DNA of 64,000 nt, taken from Linnemannia schmuckeri (lineage: Eukaryota > Mortierellomycota > Mortierellomycetes > Mortierellales > Mortierellaceae). The notes beneath the pieces were generated by a model. It searched no databases. It was not told where the DNA came from and was given only the letters and a program-made list of their open reading frames with translations. This document shows positions 45,447 through 55,977 of the stretch, piece after piece. Each line of letters starts with the position of its first letter. Position 1 is the stretch's first letter. The stretch spans positions 1,426,001 to 1,490,000 of the forward strand of contig JANATG010000002.1 of the NCBI GenBank assembly GCA_029449235.1, in the 5' to 3' direction. Made by a program: the position numbers and the translations under genes.

Positions 45447-48400
45447 ATGTCTCCTTCTCCTATGCAGAATGAACTCGTTGAGGCCGAAGAAGGCGAGATC
45501 GTTGAGCAAGAAGGATCCCCAGCCCAGTCCCTGAACTCCGCAAGACTTTCGACTCGTCCAGCATCAGCAACAGAAGCAGCAACGACAACTACCACAAAAT
45601 CCACCAGCACCACGACGACAGCCACAACTTCCACTGGAAAGTCGACGCAGGACGAGACGGGAGTCAAGCGACGCGCACCTTCGTCGACTGGATCAAGCCG
45701 TGAGGATAGAAACGGTAGTGAGCAGCAGCACCAGGTGAAGAGCAGTATTCGTGATCTCGCTTCTCCTTCCTCCTCTTCCTCACAATCGTTACATGATTTA
45801 AACTCACCCGCCAAGGTTCGAAAAATCCGCCATGGCGAATCTCCTTCTGTCTCCTCTCGTTCCAGCCCTTCTGACGACCTTAAAGCGATCCATATTGGCG
45901 ACTCTTCCTATTACAACTCGCCTGCACCGGACAAGGATGTTGATATGACACCCGCCAGCCCTACTGGCTCGAACGCGTCTTCGGATCATCGTAGCACAAC
46001 CAGCTCTCACCGTCAGGACCGCAGTGGAGATCGTAGCAGGAGATCGCACAGCAGGGACGAGGACGACTCTTATCGTCGCAGACATCGGGATAGGTCCTCC
46101 GATCGTGATCGCGATCGCCACCCTAGCAGTCGCTCAAGACGAAGCCCCAGTCCAAGATATCCATCATCTTCACAAAGGTATGCAATCCTAATCAGTGTTT
46201 AACTATCATCATCTGGCTTTGTTCTTTTTGGCTTGCAATTTTCTACTTGAATCATAACATTGTTTTTCTTTTATTGTCTCATATCCTGCATTGATAGGGA
46301 TCAGAGGCGATCGTCTCGTGATCGCTCCTACTCGGATCGTCGTGATTACGACAGGGATCGCTCTTCTCGTTCACATGGCAAGGACTCTCGATTGTCCCAT
46401 CCCATCATGACTTCTGGCCGGAACGACAGATCGGATCGCAGTTTTGAACAGGAATTGGAGCGCTACAGCTGGGAACGGTCTCGCCGCCGTGATGACGACC
46501 GCAAGGGATCAAGTCGGGAGAGCTCTCGAGAGCCACGGACACGGGACGAACGTGCTGCGCCTGAGAAATCCGCAGACAAATCCACAAGGTAAATCTCATT
46601 CCATTCAAGCTGCCACCATTGTTTTTTCATTTTATGATTAGTAACTAATTGTATGTTACGCCCCCCATTTTCTTTCCTTTTTGAATAGTTCCCGTGTCAA
46701 CATTGAATCAAAGGATGTTAAGCGCGAGTCTCAAAGCACGGCACACAAGGGATCAAATGAATCAGCACCCAAGTCTCCATCTCGTATTGCAACGTCTGCC
46801 AGGCCAGACACCAAAGCAGAGCCTCCTAAGAAAGAAGGTGAGCCAGAGGTCGATATACCAGTTTTGATTGAGGAAGAAAAGGACGAGGCTGCGATTTTGG
46901 AGGAGCGCCGCAAGAAGAGACAAGAGATGCTCCGTCGAGCCCAATCAGCACCAAAGCCATCAACCCCAACACCAACCTCCACAGCTCCCAGCTCGACAGG
47001 AGTTACCCCGACTTTGCCCACTGTGGCTACACTTGCTGTTCAGCCTAGTAGCCCAGCAGCAGCCAGTACGCCTGGATCGATGATCGATAGCCAACCCGGC
47101 ACACCGACAAGCGCAGTGGAAGACCGACCTTTCCACCGGGCATTGTTGTCGACACGGAAATCCGCCAGTGACATGGCGATTCTGAAGTCCAAGGATGCCT
47201 ACGAAAGTGTCGCGCAGGGGACCGATACGGATCATGACATGTCTGCCGCAGACTACCAAGAGGCAGCCCCGTCACTCCCAGCGGCAGTCACCAAAAAGGC
47301 TCCGGTCAAGGAGGAAGTGGAGATTGACATGTTTGCGGAAATCGAGGATGACATGTTTGCGATCGGCGAAGGAGCCGACATCTCCATATCCGCCAAACCA
47401 GTCGCTAAAGCAGCGGCAGGAGAAATGGCAGCAGACTACAATCCGACTCTCGTCGACAACTGGGACGATGCCGAAGGTTACTATCGTAAGTATATTTATT
47501 GTTTTTCAGAAAGCAATTGAAATAATTATGAGCTTACAACCCAACTTATCCATTACTAACACTATCTCACGTATTTTTATCTTCAATAATTCATAGGATT
47601 TGGTCATGGAGAACTCTTAGATGGGCGTTACTTAGTGACGAGCGTGTTGGGCAAGGGAGTGTTCTCGTCGGTCGTCAAGGCAAAGGATAGCAAGAATGGA
47701 GACGAGGAGGTTGCGATCAAGATCTTGCGTAGTAACGAGGCAATGTACAAGGCGGGCAAGAAGGAGCTGGATATCTTGAAGCGCCTCATGGACAACGATC
47801 CCCTCAATAAGAAGCATGTCATCCGTCTTTTGCGCCATTTCGAGCATCGCGGTCACTTGTGTCTAGTCTTTGAGTCGCTGTCGATGAATCTTCGGGAGGT
47901 GCTGAAGAAGTTTGGCAAAGACGTCGGACTCAACATCAACGCGGTCCGGATCTATGCGCAGCAGCTCTTTCTGGCGCTGTCGCTTCTCAAGAAGAGCAAC
48001 GTCCTCCATGCAGATATCAAACCCGACAATATCCTTGTTAACGATTCCAAGAATATCCTCAAACTGTGCGATTTGGGATCGGCATCGGATACCTCTGAGA
48101 ACGAGATTACGCCGTACCTGGTCAGTCGATTCTACCGTGCGCCCGAGATTATCCTGGGGATGCCGTACGACCCGGCGCTGGATATGTGGTCGATTGGATG
48201 TACGCTGTATGAGTTGTTTACGGGCAAGATTTTGTTTTCAGGCCGGAGCAACAACCAGATGCTGAAGCACATGATGGATCTGAAGGGCCCCTTCCCCAAG
48301 AAGATGATTCGCAAGGGAGAGTTTAGCCAGAATCATTTCGATGAGGACTGCAACTTTTTGTCGGTCGAGGTCGAGAAGGTGACACAGAAGGATGTCATCC

Positions 48401-48597
48401 GGACGATCCAGATCTCCAAGCCTACCAAGGATCTCAAGGCCCGCCTCATGCCCTACACCAACCAGATGGCTCCTGCTGATGTGATCCAGGTGAATCACTT
48501 CATCAATCTCCTGGATCGCTGCCTCAATCTCAACCCTGAACAACGCATCACTCCTCAGGAGGCACTCCATCATCCTTTTATCAAACCCCCCAAGTAG
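45447..48597 (+). CDS. PRP4-type spliceosomal protein kinase (PRPF4B homologue)
   Basis: Exons 45447..46177, 46298..46588, 46689..47485 and 47597..48597 give 939 residues. The start MSPSPMQNELVEAEEGEI is the first ATG; EEGEI is also found in PRPF4B N-termini. Residues about 150-370 are rich in SR, DR and RRH runs, as in splicing factors. LEERRKKRQEMLRRAQ and DNWDDAEGYYRFGHGELLDG lead into the kinase domain (about 612-935): VLGKGVFSSVVKA (P-loop), VAIKILR (Lys), VLHADIKPDNIL (catalytic loop with HAD, normal for PRP4), ITPYLVSRFYRAPEII and DMWSIGCTLYELFTGKILF. Family role: phosphorylates Prp6/Prp31 to activate pre-catalytic spliceosomes in the nucleus. The metal-binding motif is DLG, not the DFG remembered in human PRP4. 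Confidence 0.94.
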
Positions 48598-48778
48598 TCT
48601 AAATGTAAAGACGCGCAGGTAATAAAACAAATGACAACATTCCACAGCAAACAATTAACTATCATTACGAAGAGGTATTTTTGGTTAAGTACAACTTCAT
48701 ATTTGAGGTATGAAAGCTGAAAGGAGCAAATTGTTATACAAGGAAAATGAGCAGAAAAGAACACAAAAACAAAACAAG

Positions 48779-48837
<59 letters not shown>

Positions 48838-49045
48838 AGAAAGAACTATGAAAAAGAGCTATGGACGATGCTTGAGGTTTTTGGATTGAGGTGCGTAGAT
48901 GATAAGTGGGTAGGTGGGTTGATTTGACTTGGTCGCATTGTTTTTTTTTGTTTCTTTGGAAAGCTCATGCGACAGAAGAGTTAAAATGCAAACCAAGCTG
49001 AGAAAAAGAGGAAAAGAGGATGAACCCCCTTGAGGACGACTATCT
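48598..49045. other. Convergent intergenic, 448 nt
   Basis: 3' regions of the PRP4 kinase (plus) and bZIP (minus) genes, containing a 49-nt A run at 48781-48829. No gene seen. Confidence 0.6.
48781..48829. repeat. A(49) homopolymer
   Basis: Forty-nine consecutive A on the plus strand, the longest homopolymer in the window, between two convergent genes. Confidence 0.9.
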
Positions 49046-51148
49046 CTAGTAGCGAGTATTCGCCTGTCCCTGGCTGGGCGAAGCACTGGGTGTGATATCC
49101 TGCATCATCGATATGGAACGACCGCCTCCGACAACATTACCCATAGGTCCAACATGCTGCTGAGCGACAGGTCCGGAGCCAGGCTGCTGGTTCATCATCC
49201 TGGGTCCTCCCTGCATAAGACCGGGTCCATGTGGCTGCTGCTGCTGTGATAATGGAGGAGGGGGCAGCGATCCTCGTGGCTGTCCAGGTCCAGGTCCAGG
49301 TCCTCCACGCAATGGTCCTGGCTGTTGCTGCTGCATTGGGTGTGGAAGTCGGCTGTGATTCATCATGTTACCGCTGTGACTGGGCAAACCAATCGAGTCG
49401 GCATAGACACCATTCGCCTGAGCGACGGGGCAATCCTTGTGGGCCAGCAACAGTGCCTTCAAATGAATGATCTCGTCCCGAAGTGCTGCCGTCTGGCCCT
49501 GAAGGTGCTCGTTATCATTCGTGAGATATTCTACCTTGGCCTGAAGATTCGTCAGCCACTGCTTCTTGCGCTGTCGGCACTTAAGTGCGGCTAGGCAAAT
49601 GCAAACAAATAGTAATTCTGATTAGTAGGATGCTGTGATATCGTAGGCACATAAGAACCTCATGAAAAATGATTAAACAGCAAACTAAGTGTGTTACCTT
49701 GACGGTTGCGCTCCAAAAAGTTCTTTCGTTTCTCTTCCTCGTCCATCTTGTCATCGGCAGGGCCGGACTTAGCCTTCTTCTTGTTATTGCCAGAGTTATC
49801 GCCGCCATTGGCCGAGTTCTTGGATGATTGCTCAGAGTCGTCGCTGTAGTCCTCCGAAGTCATTCGGTTGCGGCGAGTACCTTGATTGAACCCCGAATCG
49901 ACGCTGTTTCGTGAGTGGTGAGATCCAACTCCGGGTATACCTTGACCGTTGTTCTGGTGAGGGCCGGGATGTGCATTGGAGTGGGATTGGGATGGATGAG
50001 AATGGCCTGCATGTGGTGGGTGGGGAGGTTGGTTGTAAGGAGCGCAGCCACTGGAGTCTATACTCTCTCGTTTGATCCATGGTCCACGAGAAGCCTGAGC
50101 TTGCTGGCTGAGAAGGTGCAAGTTACCGTACTGGTTGATATGATTGCTGTTGTTCATGTTATGCTGTGGCACCTGTGGTGGCATGTACCGGTCATGAGGT
50201 TGCAGATGTTGTTGTTGGTGCGTTGAGGGGTGGGTAAAATGCTGGGGTGGTCTTGATCCTGGTCCGCCTGGAGGGCCAGCCGGATGATGTGAATGTGATG
50301 GTTGTGGTTGTGGTTGTGCCATTGAGTGAGGTTGGTTATAGACAGCTGGAGGGTAAGGCTCTGCTGATTGAACGGCGACTGGAGGAGGCACCGGGAGAGG
50401 TCCAGGAAGTCCAACAAAGGGAAGCCCATTCTCGGCCAAAGGTGCTCCTGAGGTAAAGACTGTGTTGATGGGGGCAGCCGCAGGCGGGAAGGATCCGATT
50501 GGGAGTGGGTTCTGCGCTTTTCCTTCGATATTGATTGGTTGTTGAGGTCCCTCCAACATGGAGGGTGACAATGGGCCCATTCGGAGGGACTGTGCATCCC
50601 ACCCAAACTGATCTGTGCCTGGGGCCAAGCGTCCTGACATGGAAGCGATCGGAGGAAGGACAGGCTTAGGGGTCTCCAATCCTGTCTCTGTGATAGACCC
50701 GGCAGATCCTGCCTTTTCCGAGCTGGCGCCGCCTGCAAAACTTTGTTCGAAGGGGTTGGGCTCCATGTCCAGCTTTGAGCATCCTTGAAGGAAACGCATA
50801 GGGCTGCTGCCGTTAGTGGGTCCTGCCATTGGCTTTTGGATCTTGTCGTCGTCGGCAGAAGTGGTGACAATGAAAGGGACAGAGTTTGTGGGCGAAGGTG
50901 GCACGTCTGCACAGTGGGAGAAAAAGGAAGCAAAGACACATGGTTAAATGAGTTTTGTGTGTGACCAGACAAAGTGCACTAGCGCAGTTTTAGATAATGA
51001 TGACGATGGCCATGCAGACGAACAGCGGACGACTGGGGGGGGAGAGAGGAGAAACAAAAGAGCGAGAGCCCAACATACCCATGGCGGACTTGCCTGTAGT
51101 TTCGTTGCCTGGAGCAAGGTCTGCTGGCAAAGACCCGACGGTTGTCAT
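49046..51148 (-). CDS. Atf1/CREB-type bZIP transcription factor
   Basis: Minus-strand exons 51148..51079, 50906..49698 and 49590..49046 give 607 residues. The start MTTVGSLPADLAPG is the first ATG; the upstream TTG is ignored. Near the N-terminus, SKLDMEPNPFEQSF matches the conserved osmotic-stress region of Atf1/Aft1 proteins; SLRMGPLSPSML has SP sites suited to stress MAP kinases. The middle is rich in P, H, Q and N. The bZIP spans the last intron: EEEKRKNFLERNRQ joins AALKCRQRKKQWL (basic region N..AALKCRxRKK, exact for the Atf/CREB class), then heptads with leucines in LQAKVEYLTNDNEHL and LRDEIIHLKALLL. The C-terminal tail is Q/P/G-rich. Expected role: nuclear dimer binding TGACGT(CA) sites in stress responses. 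The gene has a very long upstream region shared with the nucleolin gene. Confidence 0.92.
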
Positions 51149-53570
51149 GATGTGTCCGTTGGTGTATTGCGAGGCTCGGTATGGCAAGGAGAGTGGAAGT
51201 GGAAGTGGAAGTGGAAGTGAAGGATCAAGGAAAGAAAGTGGGCAACACCTTTTTGTGGGAAGGGAGTGGAAAAGTAGAGGAGTATGGAGAAGAGGGGTGG
51301 CGATGTTTCCAGAGAATTAGAAGGGGCGGAGTGCCGAGGATACAACTTGATCAAGTTCTAGAGGAGTGTGTAAAAGTGCATGAACGAGTGAGTGATGGGA
51401 ACGGAAAAAAGAAAAAAAAGTTAAAAAAAAAAAAAAAAAAAAAAAAGAAAAAGGATGAAGAGAGAGAAAAGCTAAAAAAAAAAGTTGATCCTGTGAGAGA
51501 CAATGGGGACCACAGGAGTGGGCAGAAAAACCATCCGAGACGAGATGAGACGAGACGGAGGAGAGGGAGAGGGGAGTGGAGCGTATGTGTTTGTCTATGT
51601 TAATAATCTGAACAGGGCGTAGGCGAGGCTAGACCAGGGTGGTAGTGGTGAACAAGGAAAAGTGGCAAACAGGCACCACACACACATGAAATGTATATAT
51701 ATGCTATGATATACTGGTGGTTGTTTGTGGTCTGGTTGGATGTTGGATTTTGATGTTGATAGCTATGGCATGATACACATGGCATAGACTGAGGGAGCCT
51801 GTTTCGTACTCTCGGAGATAGAGGAGAGGAAGGGGTGCAGAACAGGTTGTTTGTATTGTTTGATGGATGATAGGTGATGGATAGGAACAAGAAAGGAGGA
51901 GAGGGGTTGAGAAAGAAAAGATGCGAGCAGACAAAGAGACAAAGAGAAAGGCAGAGAGAGGGCGGGACAAAGAGACAGGAAAAACAAAGAGAGAGAGAGA
52001 GACAGAGAGTGAGAGAACATCAAACGCAAGGGACAATCCGTTTCTGCGGTCAAAATTAGGGAAGGGGATATAATGGGGACAATAAATATGGATTGGATAG
52101 AAAGGACAACCAGAGAGTGAGAGTGAAAAAGAGAGATTCAATATTAAAGGGCAAAGGGACGAAGGGACAAAGGGACGAAGGGCGAAAAGGAAAAAGTAAG
52201 GGATAATATAACGAGAAAGAAGTTGCGCAAGCATACAAAGAGTAACTAGAAGGGAACGCTTAACTAGAGGATTCATCGTGAACAGTCTGGAGATATAAAG
52301 TATAATGTGAGACAGATCGAAGGACTGAAGTGAACAAAGTCGAGACGATGTTCTCTTGACTGCTGTGTGCTACTGCCGTTGGTTCTTCTTGTTTCGTCGT
52401 GACGAAAAGAAAAGAAGGAAAGGGGTATGTGTAAAAGCGTGGCCACCAAAAAACCTCTAGGGTCAACTGCTCTTCCTTTCTTTTTAATAACAATGTACAT
52501 ATGCACCCTTCCTTGTGCTGCTGGGCGGGGATGAAATATACCGAATGTATGACGAGAGAGTGTGTCCTGCTGCTGCCCCCTTGAACTGGGTATGTCATAT
52601 ATGGCTCTCACTTTCTGGCTGGCTGAATAATACGTTGTGGGAAACGAAGGAGAGATAGCGGTTGTTCTTTTTTCTTCTCTGGTCTTACAAGAAAAAAAGA
52701 GCGAGAGGGATGGAATTCAAGGTTGCACTGGTGAAAAGTGCAATTCACGCTTTTTACTGAGAGAAGGAAAAAGAATGAGGTCGAAGAGAGAAGAGAAGGA
52801 TGAGTGTGGCGTGTATATGAATGAATGCGAGTGTGTAAGTATGGATGTGATGAGGTGCAAGGGCGACAACTACGGAGGTGGTGGTGAGGGGGAAAAAAAA
52901 AGAAAAGAAAAGGAAAAAAAATAGACCTGAGCACAAGTGGAAAGAAGGAAAAAAAAAAAAAAAAAGACGGCCGCAAACGAAACGGCGGACGAATCAAGAC
53001 ACCCTTTTTTTAAAGTGCACACACTGTCCACACACACACACCACACAGTACACGTCCATCGTCCACAGGGACGAATCATTGCAGTTGGACCAGATGGGAA
53101 AATCTTTTTTTTTTTCAATGAAATGATCAGCCTACGTTTTACCATACACTTACATGCCGTAGCATGACATACATACAATGAGAATGATACGATAAGCTAT
53201 CCGTGCACCTTCAATTGAACCCGTCGATTACTTCACTCCCCTGGAGACTTACAGTTCGAACTTCGAAATACAACAACAACCAACGACTGGGAGCGAGTCC
53301 GACATATTTGTTTCTTTGTTCGCAGGGCACTTGCACCCACACCCAGTGACGCATTTGGAAGAAGACCCGTCTCTTTTCATTCAGTTTTCTTGAAGACCAA
53401 CTACGCACGTGATATTTGTTTACAACGCAGTCGAGTGACTGCCAGAAAAAAAGAAAAAAAAAAGGTTGGACTGGCAAGCAGCGGAGGACATCTTTATTCG
53501 TTGCTGCCACCTATTTTTTGCTTTTCTCTTCCACTTTCCCTTCCCCTCCATCTCCTCCATTAACATCACA
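51149..53570. other. Divergent intergenic, 2422 nt, long CT-rich leader of the bZIP gene
   Basis: On the minus strand this is almost entirely pyrimidine from about 51150 to 53000 (CTTT, CTCTCC and similar), giving false ORFs such as 51704-52276. It includes a GTGGAA repeat (51190-51218), A(24) at 51423-51446 and imperfect AAGGGACG repeats (52147-52185). A long mRNA leader or a nucleosome-free promoter is likely. The nucleolin promoter occupies the right end. Confidence 0.6.
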
Positions 53571-54990
53571 ATGGCCAAGTCCGCTGCCCTCAAGAACAAC
53601 AAGAAGGAGAAGAAGGTTGTCGAGTCCTCCTCCTCCGACTCTGACTCTTCCTCCTCCTCCTCCTCTTCCTCTTCGTCTTCTTCTTCGTCTTCCTCATCCT
53701 CTGATGACTCCTCCTCTGACTCTGAGTCTGAGGACGAGAAGAAGGTCGAGGTGAAGAAGGTCGAGGTCAAGAAGGTCGAGAAGAAGGTCGAGAAGAAGGC
53801 TGAGAAGAAGGCCGAGTCCTCTGACTCTGAGTCGTCGTCGTCGTCGTCGTCGTCGTCTGATTCTTCCGAGTCCGAGTCCGAGTCCGAGTCCGAGTCCGAG
53901 TCTGAAAAGGAGGAGCCCAAGAAGGTCGAGAAGAAGGCCGAGGCTAAGAAGGTCGAGGAGAAGAAGGAGGACTCTGACAGCTCCTCCTCGAGCGATTCCT
54001 CGGATTCTGACAGCTCGTCCTCGTCGAGCTCTGACTCTGACTCTGACGACGAGATGGAGGAGGATTCAGATGCCACCAACAAGCGCAAGGCCGATGCTGA
54101 GGAGACCCCCGCTGTCAAGAAGACCAAGACCGAGGCTGCCCCCGCCGCTGCCCCCGCTGCTGAGGGTGCCTCTACCACTGTCTTTGTTGGCGGTCTCTCT
54201 TGGAACGTTGACAACGACTGGCTCCGCACCGAGTTCACCGAGTGCGGTGAGATTGCCGATGTCCGTGTCATCACCGACCGCGACTCCCAGCGCTCTAAGG
54301 GGTGCGTTTCAAGCTTTTTTTTTCTCATCTCTCTTGAGCAGGTAAACATCGTCGTCCTTCGAGTCTCTAGACTAACAAGCTCTCTCTTACTTTGCATCTA
54401 ATAGATACGGCTACGTCGAGTTCACCACCGCCGAGGGTGCCCAGGCTGCTTTGGCCCTTGCTGGCAAGGAGATCGATGGCCGTGCCATCCGTGTCGATAT
54501 CTCGGAGGGGCGCCCCAAGAAGGAGGCCAAAAACTTCAGCAACACCCCCACTGGCGAGCCCACCGATACCCTCTTCATCGGTAACTTGTCTTTCACCGCC
54601 ACCGAGGATGATATTCGCGGTGCTTTCGCCGAGTGTGGAGAGATTCTCTCGATCCGTCTCCCCACCGATCGCGAATCTGGCCAGCCCAAGGGTTTCGGTT
54701 ACATTCAGTTCTCCACCATTGATGAGGCCAAGGCTGCTGTTGCCTGGAACGGTTCTGATCTTGCCGGTCGTCCCTGCCGCTTGGACTTTGCTGGAAAGAA
54801 GCCTGAGCGTGCTGAGGGTGGTGGTGGTGGATTTGGTGGTCGTGGCGGTCGTGGTGGCCGTGGTGGCCGTGGAGGTTTCGGTGGTGACCGTGGTGGTCGT
54901 GGCGGTCGTGGCGGACGCGGTGGACGTGGTGCTTCCTCGACCAACCGTGGTGGATTCGGCTCCTTCTCGGGCTCCAAGGTTACCTTCTAA
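53571..54990 (+). CDS. Nucleolin-like nucleolar RNA-binding protein (Nsr1/Gar2 type)
   Basis: Exons 53571..54301 and 54405..54990, 438 residues. The start MAKSAALKNNKKEKK is followed by an N-terminal half of serine blocks alternating with acidic and KKVEKK blocks (about 20-160), the CK2-substrate type of Nsr1, Gar2 and nucleolin. A nuclear localisation-like NKRKAD and PAVKKTK precede two RRMs: RRM1 (about 202-277: TVFVGGLSW as RNP2, KGYGYVEF as RNP1, which is cut by the intron) and RRM2 (about 297-372: TLFIGNLSF and KGFGYIQF). The C-terminus is an RGG domain (GGRGGRGGRGG, about 375-420). Family role: pre-rRNA processing and ribosome assembly in the nucleolus. The opposite-strand ORF over the first exon is a codon-bias shadow. 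Confidence 0.94.
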
Positions 54991-55977
54991 ACAAGTTGTA
55001 TTCTTGGTTGTTCCTGAGCCGGCGCTCGTCTATGGTTCAGTCATTTAGTTACCAGCATTTTATTCTATTTGTTCATTCGCATTTTATATTTTTATCCACA
55101 CACTCGCACCACACCCAACGTTCTTTTCTCTTAGCATAGAACTTGGTTTGTACACTAATCATCACCTCAATGGTACCTTTTCTACTCCTTGCCACCGGTA
55201 TGGGGAATAAACAATATTCACAAAAACACGTTTTTGATCTATGGATGTTGTTACCACGACACGCGCGGATTAGTGTGTCATTTTTATTCCCAAAATGCTG
55301 ACATATGCCAATGTGTCAATGCGATCATGTTCGATCCCAGGCGGTTTCTACTCTTTTCAAAGCAGACAGGTCGACATGACATTGAGTATGATGTTGATGG
55401 ATTGAACGAGTCTTTAGCAGCCTTGTTCTGTCTCGTGCTGGGTTAATAGCGACATTTTTTTTTTGCTTCTACTGCCTGACTGACTGACTGGAATCGGCTG
55501 TTTCGCGTCCCAAATGAAGCAGGTGGACGGTTTACTGCTGTAAGTACTTCATCGGAGCCAGAAAGAGACCGGGCTGACCCTTTTCTGGTAGAAAAGGACT
55601 CGCTGGGAATCAAAACCTGCCCACTCGGTCACCAAAGGTGTTCCTCGTGGAATGATTGAGCTTGTGTATCGGTGGGTTGTACGCGCAGGTTTTTTTTTGT
55701 TTTCTTTCCCTCATGTTCTCTTGTGCCCGCCTTCCTTTTTCTCTCCCACAGATCAGACTTATTTAAGTTCGAAGCTAGTCCGTTATTTATTTCATTTCCC
55801 TCTGGTTTTCTGCAACCCCACTCTTTCTTTTCTTTCTTCTCTTTTCTTTTCTTTTCTTATCTTTACCTCACTCTCATTTCACCCTCCACCACCCACACTT
55901 CTTACCCTTGTACCTTTCACATTCAACTCCCTCTCCCCGCACTCTATACACCCCTGCGAATACAAAAATGCATCATA
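54991..55977. other. Intergenic, 987 nt
   Basis: Nucleolin 3' region (AATAAA at about 55206) followed, from 55690, by a CT-rich leader of the next gene. Nothing else seen. Confidence 0.55.

Noticed and set aside
51704..52276. 190-codon minus-strand ORF
   Set aside because: Low-complexity translation of a pyrimidine tract; better explained as leader.
53420..54397. Long minus-strand ORF over the nucleolin first exon
   Set aside because: Mirror of the Ser/Glu/Lys codon repeats of the plus-strand gene; no domain.
55560..55645. Possible tRNA on the minus strand (TGACCGAGTGG A-box-like)
   Set aside because: The B-box-like sequence is too close to the A box and the anticodon loop and acceptor stem do not form.
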